Source: Siphonodentalium dalli (lineage: Eukaryota; Mollusca; Scaphopoda; Gadilida; Siphonodentaliidae). From it: a stretch of 64,000 nt of DNA. Of this stretch, positions 25,498 to 36,471 are shown piece after piece (position 1 is the stretch's first letter; the number at the start of each line of letters is the position of its first letter). The position numbers were made by a program, and so were the translations under genes. The notes under the pieces were generated by a model that did not search any database, was not told where the DNA came from, and was given only the letters and a program-made list of their open reading frames with translations. The stretch spans positions 97,952,707 to 98,016,706 of the forward strand of contig CP136067.1 of NCBI GenBank assembly GCA_032622095.1. The letters run 5' to 3'.

Positions 25498-28400
25498 TTA
25501 ACACAAACCGTCATGCGTAGTGGCTGAGAGTTCGACATAGCGCCTCCAAATTAAGTTTGTGTGAAGAACAATGAATCTCGTAAACTTTGATGTATCCTCA
25601 ACTTGCTCAAGAAATGTGAATATATCACGTGGAAGATGTGTGAGATGGAGCAATACGAGGTCGCTGTTGCTGAGACTCGTGGCCCATACGAATAGCGGTA
25701 TGCCGAAACGATCAATCATCTGGTACCACATTTCGTTTCTGTGGGAATGCATAAGTGGGCTACTGCATGAGATAAGTGCGTGCTCGATAATATCAGAGTG
25801 TGACTGACAGCATAATGTGCATGTGTTTTGTTGAGAGAATGCGCTTCCTGCGATGAGCTGACCGACTGTGATAAATGCAATCTTATGCATAGGGTATTTA
25901 CGACATGTTCTCCATAAGTGACACATAGTAGGGTTTGGTTGAATTTCTCGAAAACGCGCAAATGAAGTGTCACAATTTGTTCTCTCTGTCCATTTCTGTA
26001 CGCATTTGTCGTTAATCGCGGTTTTTGTAATGCGTTTCCATTCGGATTTCAGAGGAAATGAGCAGAAATGAGCATACTGATGCATATGCTCGGATAGGTT
26101 GTATTCAACAAGAGTGTTGTTAATGTCGCTGATGAAGGAATTTGGGTTTTCCAGTTGTCCCGTGAAGTACATGTGAAGTCTTGTGACAAAAATTTCCTTG
26201 CAAGCTTTGCCAGGAGGCATACGGCATAGGCTTCCAAACAAATTGAGTTTCCTGGCATCAATCAATGACTTGATAGGATGGATGCCAAGCATCCCCAAAA
26301 CGATATCAGTGCGAGCACGTACAGGAAGTCCCTGGATATGCTTGAGGCAGAAGCGATGAATTTTCTCAAGAGTTGACCAATGGGTTTCTGATAGACCACA
26401 CAATAGTTCAGATCCGTATAGACCCTTTGGAATAATTATGGATCTGTAAAGAGTTTCGCAACTTTGAGGGGTGATTCCACCTGCATACATACCAGCATTG
26501 CTCAGCATGAAGTAGGTGGATCTTATTTTGTTGACAATACAGTCGATGAACTCACGAGCGAAGTCGCTTCTATGCAACGTTATGCCAAGATGGGTTATGT
26601 GATCAGTTTCGTCTACATACCCGTCACCAAGTTTCCATCTCCTTGGATGCACAGGCAGATTCTTCACTTTTTCATTGAATACAATGGTTTTACATTTCTG
26701 TGCGTTGTATGTAAACCGCCACAATCGGCTATACATTGTGCAAATATCACAGAGGCGTTGTAGGCCCACGTTTGTGAGCGAAAAGAGCGTCATATCATCC
26801 GCTTGAGTTGGCGACGCGCAGTTTGTGGAGACAATCCGAAGACCATAGTTCGATGCCTCGAGTTCATATAACAGATCATCTATATACAACATGTATAAAA
26901 GAGGGGATAAAATTCCCCCTTGTCGCGTCCCTTGTAGTATTTTGATTTCCCTTGACATTGATTTACCATAATTGACGAAGCACGAAAAGCCCGACAACAT
27001 CTCCCGTAGTATGAACCATATATGTCCACGGAAACCACGATTGTAAAGTTTGATCAATAGGCCGTCTAACCACACAGTATCAAAGGCTTTACGGACATCT
27101 AGGAAACATGCATACAGCTTACTATTCTGCTCTGATGTGTAATTGATGCATTCGCTAACAACATATGATGACATTAAGCAACTTATTTCTTTCTGGAACC
27201 CGTTCTGAAGGGGGTGAACTTTAACGAGATATGGTGTATTAATTTCGAAGCGATTGAGCAGAACCTTTTCCAGGAGCTTATAGAATATGGGTAAGAGTGT
27301 AATTGCTCTGTAGCTATCGAACTTGTTCTTTGGTTTGTCTCCACCCTTATGCAAGGAAATCATTAATCCCGTCTTGGCCATTTTTGGAACATGTCTGAGT
27401 TTCAACATCATAGACAGCATGTATGCTGTGCAGTTGAGCAATGTATCGCCACCATGTACCACATGCTCATAGCATATGCGGTCGGGACCTGGGGCTTTCC
27501 CCTTTTTGGCATTACTAATAGCGTTATTGAGCTCTCTGTGTGATATCTCATAAATGAGAGATTGGTCTACTTTAGAAGGTGACTTATGTTCAGAAATATC
27601 TGCAATCAAAAGTTGTATCTTCTCCAGATGTTCTGAATCGAAAGTGGGCGATTGTAGAGGTGAATATAGTTGTTCATAGTAATCTGCCCATGCAGCGGTG
27701 ATGTCCGACGTATTCCGGATTATTTTGCCATTTACATTGAATAATTTACTATCCGGTTTTGATTTCGATCTTTTGTTGTTAAAGAGCTTGAAAAAGAGAC
27801 CCTGGTCTAACTCAGCTGAATTATCAATTTGTTCATTTTGAGCAGACATGTATTGCCCATTACATTTGCGAAGTTCGCGGCGAAATTTGCGTTTAGCTTC
27901 TTTATAGTTGCCGTAGCTGATATTTACAATACCTCTCGGTCTCCCTTCTTCTAGCCATCTATTTCTAGTATTGCGCATTTCGCAGTGGAGTGATTCCAAA
28001 GAGTCGTTCCAATACGGTTTGGCGAAAGATTTGAAAGACTTTTTTGGTATGTGCTGCGTTGTAGCTTTGTTTATCGCACTAACAACAGAATCGTAGTACG
28101 AATCGAGATCATCGATGTCAGATATGGCAAAGTTCGGAAGACTGTCCTGCACGGCGGTTTGATAAGCATTGATTAAGTCTTCCGAGGCAGTGAACTTTTT
28201 CCAATTGCATGCTGAAATTTGGTTTTCTGAGCGACCCATTTTATTATTATGTGGGTAATTTATGACCATTTTAATTGGCCTATGATTAGAGACATCCAGT
28301 GAATCGTCGTCGATGATTTCGATTTTCTGTACTAGGTACGATTCTTCCTCGGGAATGAGGATGTGGTCTATCATGGTACCTGGTCCACCATCGGTGGGTA

Positions 28401-28520
28401 CGTATGTCGCAGAAGGCCCAATACAAGCGTCAGTATTGTTGACAGACACCAGTGATTTTTGTGAGATAAGTTTGGATAAACTTCTATTTCTGGCATCCGA
28501 TCTCTGTACACTGCCGTTTC
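25498..28520 (-). CDS. LINE polyprotein: endonuclease C-terminus and reverse transcriptase
   Basis: An uninterrupted 983-codon frame (28449 to 25498); the frame stays open upstream to about 28,520 with endonuclease-like sequence. Residues 1-60 are the end of an APE-type endonuclease (MIDHILIP, then SNHRPI at 54-58, standing for the catalytic S-D/N-H). RT landmarks: KKGKAPGPDRI (about 315), SYRAITLLP (about 379), CFLDVRKAFDTVW with catalytic D451, GTRQGGILSPLL (about 507) and ADD at 550-552. The C-terminal zinc knuckle is C877-x2-C880-x9-H890-x4-C895. The enzyme copies its RNA at a nicked target. The N-terminal endonuclease is missing, so the copy is dead on arrival, but the absence of stops suggests recent insertion. 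Clade not assigned. Confidence 0.9.
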
Positions 28521-28524
28521 AAAT

Positions 28525-28930
28525 GTCGAGTTTCGATTCGGGATGTTTTTGTCTCGGTAAAATTTAAACGGTATTTTTTTTTTTTTTTTTTTTTTTTGTA
28601 TTTAACCGAAATTTCGTTAGGACATTTTCCGACGGTAACAGATTTTCTATCAAAGTACCATATATATATCACAGCTATAACACAATAATCAAAATCCACA
28701 AGCACAATTCCGCTGAACGGTATACAGGTATATGCCGAAATGGTATATTGGAAGGTTGATCTGTAAACACACGGTTTCCGTTCCACGTTTTAGATGAATT
28801 CCAGAAGTTGCTAACCAGAATTCCGAATGGGATGTTTATTCTAGAATATATTTCATCTCGCCAAATATGGACGGATTTTTAATTTAACTGAAATTTCGTT
28901 CGAAATTCTCGTTCCCTTGGGATTCCGATC
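28525..28930. repeat. repeat fragment with poly(T), abutting the LINE 5' truncation
   Basis: Immediately beyond the truncated endonuclease the sequence becomes tttcgattcgggatgttttt and continues to a T-homopolymer at about 28,575-28,598. Related words occur at 3,870-4,060. The LINE probably inserted into or beside this older repeat. Confidence 0.4.
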
Positions 28931-29351
28931 TGAAGTAATGTTGGTTGTGTTCCAGGAGCTGCTCTTTCACCTATATATGCTCTGTCGTGATTCGCTTTAG
29001 GACTTAAAATGTGTCAATGTTATTTAAATGTTGTCCATATCGGTATTTTGTGAACGCGTATGACTGGTTGCGACTCAATCACGGATAGCATGGACAAACG
29101 AAGGTACGAACTGTTCCTGTCTAAAATAAACTAATGAACTATGGGTCGATCTTAGTATCGAAGAACACCCGCTTTGGTGTGTTAATATTTAAGATTTTAA
29201 TTAAACGCAGGAATGTGTATTATACTGGAAATAGTATGCATGCAGTCGAATCATCTCATAATTTAATCATTTAATTATTCTGGTTTAAATAGTCATGAAA
29301 CGACGAACAATTAATTTCTTCCATTACATATCTGCTTCAATTGACCACAAC

Positions 29352-29357
29352 GATCTC
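29352..29357. other. target-site duplication GATCTC, left copy
   Basis: The hexamer GATCTC directly precedes the element terminus AGAAGAATAGCC. The identical hexamer directly follows the opposite terminus at 38,614-38,619. Confidence 0.88.
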
Positions 29358-30599
29358 AGAAGAATAGCCGCCTCGTTAGAGCCACATCTAAAAATAGAAT
29401 CTTTGGGTCTAAAATTGGTTGTACTAAAATATTCCCAAAACTTCCAAAATATCAAAACCCAAAAAAAATTTCAAAAATTCCAAAATTTATTTTTTCCAAA
29501 AAATATCAAAACCCTAAAATTAATTTTTTCCACAAAAAAATTCAAAACCCCCCAAATTTCAAAAAAAGAAAAAATTTCAAAACCCTCAAAATTATTTCTC
29601 TAAAAAAAAGTTTAAATAAAAAATTTATAACGAGTTTTTCGGTTTCTGATAATCTCGATATTAAAAAATATCGAATGTTAAATTATTTGCGCGTAATATC
29701 TTTCGTTATTTTTTTGTTCAACCAATGTTTCAATGTATTTATTAATCGATGTTTAGAAATATCTTTATACCAATTATATGTGTATGGACAGTCGCTGTAA
29801 TGTTGGACATTGTGACCAACGGTATGAATGCATACATTCCAGTGTTTAACGGACGCAGTTCATATAATTGTCATACCTGAAAATAGACACCATTACTTTT
29901 ACATAAATAATAAAGAGCGTTTATTCTTTACTTATCTCTATATGAAGTTATTGAGTATATGACAGGCGTGTATTTTCGTGAATTATTGGAAGTATTGAAA
30001 TGTACTATGTTGAATCACTAACGGTCGAAAATGGTAAGGCGAAATTACAACCCCCCAGAATGAACTGTCATATTGAATGAATGATGATTTAATCTCAGCC
30101 ATTTTTACATGGAACATGAGCGATGTACACGCAATCACACACGCGACATTGGTGGTAACAATGTCGTGTGTCACACCTTTGCTTTACCAAATGAATTCTA
30201 TTATTTCCCCGTTCACAGTTATATGGTATTCAGAAAACATATCGATTTAATGTCTGAACAAAACGGGTTAGTATCAATTAAGGTTGATAAACTGTGTCAT
30301 TCACACGATAATTAGTTATCCAAAACATGCATACGTCCAGGACACTCAATTATAGAAATTGCTTTGATGACATTGTTATAACAACATTACGTAATAACCC
30401 CTTATCACTCCATTCACACTTACGACCATTTTGTATGCCGAAAACTCCAGGTAGCACCGATGATGTAACATTATATCACTGCTATTGTACCAATGATAGG
30501 TTCAGACATGTTCTATGTTTAGAAAAATAGATAATCTGCAGGTGTTCACTTGACAAGAGATTTTGTACACTCAATCACAGACCAACGTGATAATACCAG

Positions 30600-30965
30600 C
30601 ATCAAATTCGATCACCAATAGATTTGACTGTGGAATGTAATGACCTTTAACTTATTTATCGATCTAAAGGGACACTCATTATGAATGAATGTTAACAATA
30701 CAAGCGCACGAATGAAGAGCGTTGAACATATACGAAATTACTACACGAATGAATTGAACCTTGAAATTTATATTTCACATCTTACCAACAACAGCTACAG
30801 ACATAATCATAGTATTATACTGTCTTGCATGTACACACGCTATGACATCATTAAAGGCGGACAATCCACTCACGGTGTGACAACAGATACGGACATAGGC
30901 ATAGTGTTATACAGTCTTCTATGTACCCACGCTATGACACCATTAACGTACATTGGATGTTAGGT
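30600..30965. repeat. internal direct repeat unit of the arm (first copy)
   Basis: The block starting near caccaatagatttgactg and running through aagggacactcattatgaat and ttgaaatttatatttcacat recurs, in pieces, at 31,895-31,960, 32,124-32,290 and 32,341-32,640, all in the same orientation. The same set is mirrored in the right arm (34,9xx-37,3xx region). Confidence 0.7.
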
Positions 30966-30990
30966 CTATGACTCTTGAGTATGCACCAAT

Positions 30991-31438
30991 CAATGAACAA
31001 ATGAGCAAAAAAATGAGCAAATGAGCAAGAAAATGAGTAAATGAGCAAGAAAATGAGCAAATGAGCAAAAAAATGAGCAAATGAGCAAGAAAATGAGTAA
31101 ATGAGCAAGAAAATGAGCAAATGAGCAATAAAAATGAGCAAATGAGCAAAAAAATGAGCAAATGAGCAAAAAAATGAGCAAATGAGCAAAAAAATGAGCA
31201 AATGAGCAATAAAAATGAGCAAATGAGCAAAAAAATGAGCAAATGAGCAAGAAAATGAGCAAATGAGCAATAAAAATGAGCAAATGAGCAATAAAAATGA
31301 GCAAATGAGCAAAAAAATGAGCAAATGAGCAAAAAAATGAGCAAATGAGCAAGAAAATGAGCAAATGAGCAATAAAAATGAGCAAATGAGCAAAAAAATG
31401 AGCAAATGAGCAAGAAAATGAGCAAATGAGCAAAAAAA
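30991..31438. repeat. GAGCAAAT tandem array, left arm
   Basis: About 21-22 units of aaatgagcaaatgagcaa(a/g/t)a, mostly 20 or 21 bp. Because the minus strand of the unit has no stop codon in any frame, three overlapping minus-strand frames are open, encoding monotonous AHLLIFLLICSF-type peptide. This openness is a composition effect and is not annotated as a gene. Confidence 0.9.
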
Positions 31439-32123
31439 ATGTAATTCTGCTGTGGTTAAGCAGTCCATTATTTAGGGCATACCTGTATGTAGGCCTACCA
31501 GTGGATGAATAGTCTGCCGGAGAAGTACTGTGTAGACAGGTCTTGTCGGTAAGAGAGTCAGACGAGTAGTGAAGGCTCGGCTATTAAAACATAGTAATGC
31601 GATAGCGAACATCAAACGAGTCTGCGCACGCATATCTGTCAAAGGATACAAGGGCAGTCATTGGTCAATTTATCCCCGGTGTCAGCTCAGTACCCAATTG
31701 GGACGAAGCCGGAGGTCAACTCATTTTTTTTTGCTCATTATAGTACGTCACTTGGACATTTTATCAGTTTATCACGTGATCACTAAATGTGTCAATCGGG
31801 TATCCACCGATGCCTGCAATTTATTATTTATAATAATTGGACTCATTGATCTCACGTAAATAATACTCTTAGTTGTTCCAATAAAATAGTTATCAAATTC
31901 GATCACCAATAGATTTGACTGTGGAATATAATGACCTTTAACTTATTTATCGATCTATGTTAGAACATGGTCTTAACAAAAAACTTGACCATAACAAAAA
32001 TTACCTTACATTTATGCATGAATCTAATTAGACCATACGTAAATATTGTCAGCTTATCGTCTGATGAGCAAATCCGATGTTTATCAAAAATAGTACAACT
32101 TCCAGTTGGTAATTACTCTTACG

Positions 32124-32640
32124 AATGAAGAGCGTTGAACATATACGAAATTACTACACGAATGAACTGAAATTTATATTTTCACATCTTACCAACAACA
32201 GATACAGACATAGTCATAGTGTTATACTATCTTACATGTACCCATGCTATGACATCATTCGAAGGGGCAATACACTCAAGGAGTTAAAGTGACACGAAAC
32301 AAGGGACGTGATGTAATATTGGTGTTTGAATCTTAAAGGAACACAAGACACTCTAAAGGGACACTCATTATGAATGAATGTTAACAATACAAGCGCACGA
32401 ATGAAGAGCGTTGAACATATACAAAATTACTACACGAATGAATTGAACCTTGAAATTTATATTTCACATCTTACCAACAACAGCTACAGGCATTATCATA
32501 GGGTTATACTGTCTTGCATATACACACGCTATGACATCATTAAAGGCGGACAATCCACTCACGGTGTGACAACAGATACAGACATAGGCATAGTGTTATA
32601 CAGTCTTCTATGTACCAATGCTATGACATAATTAAAGGGG
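32124..32640. repeat. internal direct repeats of the arm (second and third copies)
   Basis: Two further copies of the gaagagcgttgaacatatac...gctatgacatcatt segment lie in tandem-like order. The copy at 32,341-32,640 is nearly identical to 30,672-30,940; the copy at 32,124-32,290 is more diverged. Confidence 0.7.
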
Positions 32641-32774
32641 GGTAATACACGCACGGTGTGGAATGTTAAAGTGACACGCGGTAAGGGACGTGATGTAATA
32701 TTGGTGAAACCCCCTCCCCACTTATAGATATATAACGAAGACGAGAATAACATGTTGATGAAGTTTATTGAAAT

Positions 32775-33344
32775 TTAATCATTGTCTGAATCTTCGACCG
32801 TTAGATTTACTTCTAAGAGTTTCTTGAATTTTCTCATCGCTTCATCTGCAGCCCATTCATTATTATATCCGTGTTTGGTCAGTTTGACCATTTTCTTCAT
32901 GATCATGGTATGTATGCGTGATGTTTTCAATCGATACTGGTATTCTATTAATCGTCTATAACTTTTGAGAAACAGAGCAAACTCTGTGTCGATGGTATCC
33001 TCTTTTCCCGACATGCTCTCATCTCCCGAAATGCTCTCTTCTTCTTTCACATCATTGGTGACGCGTTTCATCATACTTTTGAATGTGTCCATCTCGTTGA
33101 CACATCGCGCAGCTTTCTTAAGACCGAATACCGTTCTACTACCGACGCCATTACCATCTTCTGAATCTGATAGCGTTCCACGTTCATCTTCATCTGAATC
33201 TAGAACCGCTTCGTCAGATTCATCGGTATCTTCTCCGAAGAGAGTTGGTTTTGTCTCGGACATAACTCCGTGTTTAAGCTGTTTATGTCTTTGTAGATTG
33301 TAGTTCGTCGATAAAATAATGCCACATAAATCACACCCGTGCAT
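32775..33344 (-). CDS. C2H2 zinc-finger protein, left-arm copy
   Basis: 189 residues. One canonical finger at the very N-terminus: C4-x2-C7-x12-H20-x4-H25 (CDLCGIILSTNYNLQRHKQL then KH). Then a strongly acidic, Ser-rich stretch (about 35-70), a middle region with a second acidic/Ser patch (about 98-115) and a basic, Lys-rich C-terminal helix-like part (about 120-180), ending in an acidic tail. Likely a DNA-binding accessory protein of the element; its target is unknown. A TTATAAGAG box lies 28 bp upstream and AATAAA follows the stop directly. Product identical to the right-arm copy. Confidence 0.75.
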   Translation of the reverse strand: MHGCDLCGIILSTNYNLQRHKQLKHGVMSETKPTLFGEDTDESDEAVLDSDEDERGTLSDSEDGNGVGSRTVFGLKKAARCVNEMDTFKSMMKRVTNDVKEEESISGDESMSGKEDTIDTEFALFLKSYRRLIEYQYRLKTSRIHTMIMKKMVKLTKHGYNNEWAADEAMRKFKKLLEVNLTVEDSDND

Positions 33345-33371
33345 TATCGCGAATTATTGGAAGAACCATCA

Positions 33372-33380
33372 CTCTTATAA
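33372..33380 (-). promoter_or_regulatory. TTATAAGAG box before the left zinc-finger gene
   Basis: Mirror of 34,530-34,538. It ends 28 bp before the ATG at 33,344. A TATA-like role is inferred from recurrence upstream of three genes of the element. Confidence 0.4.
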
Positions 33381-33540
33381 GTAGCGATAAAAAGAGAGAA
33401 TAATGTGTGGTATACAACCGTCGCTCTAAGAGTACGTTCGTCCCGGTGCTAGGGTATAGATATTTGACCGCCGGTGATTCAATTAATGCCAATTTATCAG
33501 TATGGTACTCTATGTATTCATTCATGATTTGGCTAATCGG

Positions 33541-33626
33541 GGTCCGCCGGCGGCGGCGGCGGAGGCACCGCCGCCGCAGTAAAATACCGGCGGCGGCGCC
33601 GCCGCCGCCGCCGCCGCCGCCGGGGT
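33541..33626. repeat. CGG/CCG trinucleotide hairpin block at the palindrome centre
   Basis: Starts just inside the left arm. (CGG)n-like sequence is followed by (CCG)n-like sequence, itself able to fold, and it is very GC-rich in an AT-rich region. Such a block at the symmetry centre would favour hairpin formation or fold-back priming. Confidence 0.85.
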
Positions 33627-33629
33627 CTT

Positions 33630-33806
33630 ATTTTTGAAGTTTTTGAAATTTTTGAAGTTTTTGGAAGTTTTTGAAATTTTTGAAATTTTTGAAATTTTTG
33701 AAGTTTTTGAAATTTTTTGAAATTTTTGAAGTTTTTTGAAGTTTTGGGTTTTTGGGAATATTTTAGTACAACCAATTTTAGACCCAAAGATTCTATTTTT
33801 AGATGG
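33630..33806. repeat. third, partial copy of the element terminus in the centre
   Basis: TTTTTGAAG/TTTTTGAAA low-complexity followed by gggaatattttagtacaacc through attctatttttagatg matches the inner part of both element ends (29,386-29,440 and 38,530-38,587) in the orientation of the right end. It breaks off where the ends continue tggctctaacgaggc. Downstream, 33,870-33,910 repeats the array flank (ttgctcattgattggtgcatactcaa). Confidence 0.85.
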
Positions 33807-33989
33807 CAGAATGAGGTCCCCCGAGGGTAATTTGGTGATGCTACCTCCGCCACCAAGCGACATAACATCCTGCTTGCTCATTTATTTGCTCATTGATTGG
33901 TGCATACTCAATCAAGATCTCAACGAAACGCATTATTGACATCGATAACTATCATGGTGCATTTGGCATTCATGGCCAATAATCGATTT

Positions 33990-33998
33990 TTATAAGAG
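33990..33998 (+). promoter_or_regulatory. TTATAAGAG box before the 107-codon gene
   Basis: TTATAAGAG followed by GCGATAAA, about 60 bp before the ATG at 34,059. The same 9-mer precedes the zinc-finger genes, and the wider sequence is not otherwise duplicated here, which makes a shared promoter element plausible. Confidence 0.4.
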
Positions 33999-34058
33999 GC
34001 GATAAACTTTCTAAAATAAAATGCAGAAAAAAGAGTGACTTGTACATTTTGAAGAAAC

Positions 34059-34382
34059 ATGTCGATCCCGTATATTCCAGCAGATCTTGAAATGTGGAGA
34101 AAACATTTCAGAGATATGGTTGATGGGAAGTTAATGCCAGATAATCAGGGTCGATACTTTATTGACAGAACTAAAACTAGTGATAGTGAAGAAGACGTTC
34201 TAAAACCACTTATTAACGTGGTGACACCCATCGCTCAAGCGATTGAAATGGCTAAGGCTGAAGTTGCAGCAAATAAGTTGACAAACACACGTAAAGCGTC
34301 CAAACAAACCAACAAGAGAGTGTCTGATGGAGGTTTGTCTAATAATAAGAAGAAAATGAAAAGATCAGTGTCATACGATTAG
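34059..34382 (+). CDS. 107-residue basic-tailed protein in the centre of the palindrome
   Basis: The only single-copy gene of the element. The N-terminus reads MSIPYIPADLEMWRKHF, then a central acidic stretch (about 40-46), a hydrophobic/Ala-rich segment (about 50-72) and a Lys/Arg-rich tail (KKKMKR near the end) resembling a nuclear-localisation or nucleic-acid-binding tail. The ATG sits in a good context (gaaacATGT); a TTATAAGAG box lies at 33,990-33,998. Its stop codon overlaps the first bases of the right arm. Small basic proteins are common in Polinton-like and adenovirus-like genomes, but I do not recognise a specific family and assign no function. Confidence 0.6.
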   Translation: MSIPYIPADLEMWRKHFRDMVDGKLMPDNQGRYFIDRTKTSDSEEDVLKPLINVVTPIAQAIEMAKAEVAANKLTNTRKASKQTNKRVSDGGLSNNKKKMKRSVSYD

Positions 34383-34529
34383 CCAAATCATGAATGAATA
34401 CATACCATACTGATAAATTGGCATTAATTGAATCACCGGCGGTCAAATATCTATACCCTAGCACCGGGACGAACGTACTCTTAGAGCGACGGTTGTATAC
34501 CACACATTATTCTCTCTTTTTATCGCTAC

Positions 34530-34538
34530 TTATAAGAG
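34530..34538 (+). promoter_or_regulatory. TTATAAGAG box before the right zinc-finger gene
   Basis: Lies 28 bp before the ATG at 34,566 and is followed by TTCCAATAATTCGCGA, a word that recurs as TTCCAATAATTCACGA at 37,980 farther out in the same arm. Confidence 0.4.
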
Positions 34539-34565
34539 TGATGGTTCTTCCAATAATTCGCGATA

Positions 34566-35135
34566 ATGCACGGGTGTGATTTATGTGGCATTATTTTATC
34601 GACGAACTACAATCTACAAAGACATAAACAGCTTAAACACGGAGTTATGTCCGAGACAAAACCAACTCTCTTCGGAGAAGATACCGATGAATCTGACGAA
34701 GCGGTTCTAGATTCAGATGAAGATGAACGTGGAACGCTATCAGATTCAGAAGATGGTAATGGCGTCGGTAGTAGAACGGTATTCGGTCTTAAGAAAGCTG
34801 CGCGATGTGTCAACGAGATGGACACATTCAAAAGTATGATGAAACGCGTCACCAATGATGTGAAAGAAGAAGAGAGCATTTCGGGAGATGAGAGCATGTC
34901 GGGAAAAGAGGATACCATCGACACAGAGTTTGCTCTGTTTCTCAAAAGTTATAGACGATTAATAGAATACCAGTATCGATTGAAAACATCACGCATACAT
35001 ACCATGATCATGAAGAAAATGGTCAAACTGACCAAACACGGATATAATAATGAATGGGCTGCAGATGAAGCGATGAGAAAATTCAAGAAACTCTTAGAAG
35101 TAAATCTAACGGTCGAAGATTCAGACAATGATTAA
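34566..35135 (+). CDS. C2H2 zinc-finger protein, right-arm copy
   Basis: Second copy of the arm gene, identical over its 189 codons to the copy at 32,775-33,344. A TTATAAGAG box at 34,530-34,538 precedes the ATG and AATAAA overlaps the sequence just after the stop (about 35,142). It lies 184 bp downstream of the 107-codon gene on the same strand. Perfect conservation of both copies over 570 bp suggests a recent duplication or conversion, and is compatible with a functional product. Confidence 0.75.
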   Translation: MHGCDLCGIILSTNYNLQRHKQLKHGVMSETKPTLFGEDTDESDEAVLDSDEDERGTLSDSEDGNGVGSRTVFGLKKAARCVNEMDTFKSMMKRVTNDVKEEESISGDESMSGKEDTIDTEFALFLKSYRRLIEYQYRLKTSRIHTMIMKKMVKLTKHGYNNEWAADEAMRKFKKLLEVNLTVEDSDND

Positions 35136-36471
35136 ATTTCAATAAACTTCATCAACATGTTATTCTCGTCTTCGTTATATATCTATAAGTGGGGGAGGGG
35201 GTTTCACCAATATTACATCACGTCCCTTACCGCGTGTCACTTTAACATTCCACACCGTGCGTGTATTACCCCCCTTTAATTATGTCATAGCATTGGTACA
35301 TAGAAGACTGTATAACACTATGCCTATGTCTGTATCTGTTGTCACACCGTGAGTGGATTGTCCGCCTTTAATGATGTCATAGCGTGTGTATATGCAAGAC
35401 AGTATAACCCTATGATAATGCCTGTAGCTGTTGTTGGTAAGATGTGAAATATAAATTTCAAGGTTCAATTCATTCGTGTAGTAATTTTGTATATGTTCAA
35501 CGCTCTTCATTCGTGCGCTTGTATTGTTAACATTCATTCATAATGAGTGTCCCTTTAGAGTGTCTTGTGTTCCTTTAAGATTCAAACACCAATATTACAT
35601 CACGTCCCTTGTTTCGTGTCACTTTAACTCCTTGAGTGTATTGCCCCTTCGAATGATGTCATAGCATGGGTACATGTAAGATAGTATAACACTATGACTA
35701 TGTCTGTATCTGTTGTTGGTAAGATGTGAAAATATAAATTTCAGTTCATTCGTGTAGTAATTTCGTATATGTTCAACGCTCTTCATTCGTAAGAGTAATT
35801 ACCAACTGGAAGTTGTACTATTTTTGATAAACATCGGATTTGCTCATCAGACGATAAGCTGACAATATTTACGTATGGTCTAATTAGATTCATGCATAAA
35901 TGTAAGGTAATTTTTGTTATGGTCAAGTTTTTTGTTAAGACCATGTTCTAACATAGATCGATAAATAAGTTAAAGGTCATTATATTCCACAGTCAAATCT
36001 ATTGGTGATCGAATTTGATAACTATTTTATTGGAACAACTAAGAGTATTATTTACGTGAGATCAATGAGTCCAATTATTATAAATAATAAATTGCAGGCA
36101 TCGGTGGATACCCGATTGACACATTTAGTGATCACGTGATAAACTGATAAAATGTCCAAGTGACGTACTATAATGAGCAAAAAAAAATGAGTTGACCTCC
36201 GGCTTCGTCCCAATTGGGTACTGAGCTGACACCGGGGATAAATTGACCAATGACTGCCCTTGTATCCTTTGACAGATATGCGTGCGCAGACTCGTTTGAT
36301 GTTCGCTATCGCATTACTATGTTTTAATAGCCGAGCCTTCACTACTCGTCTGACTCTCTTACCGACAAGACCTGTCTACACAGTACTTCTCCGGCAGACT
36401 ATTCATCCACTGGTAGGCCTACATACAGGTATGCCCTAAATAATGGACTGCTTAACCACAGCAGAATTACA

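Larger units (their letters stand above)
29358..33539. repeat. left inverted arm of the palindromic element
   Basis: 4,182 bp. From outside in: terminus block (29,358-29,432), A-rich TTCAAAA/CCAAAA low-complexity (29,435-29,640), a segment with only short unrecognised ORFs (29,980-30,960), a GAGCAAAT tandem array (30,991-31,438), internal direct repeats (31,890-32,640) and the zinc-finger gene (minus strand). Short ORFs are mirrored in the other arm because the arms are copies, so mirroring alone is no evidence of coding. Confidence 0.92.

Noticed and set aside
30932-31468. Overlapping long minus-strand ORFs of monotonous Leu/Ile/Phe/Cys repeats (and mirrors at 36,443-37,040)
   Set aside because: All three frames are open because the tandem unit lacks stops on that strand; no start context, domain or non-repeat portion.
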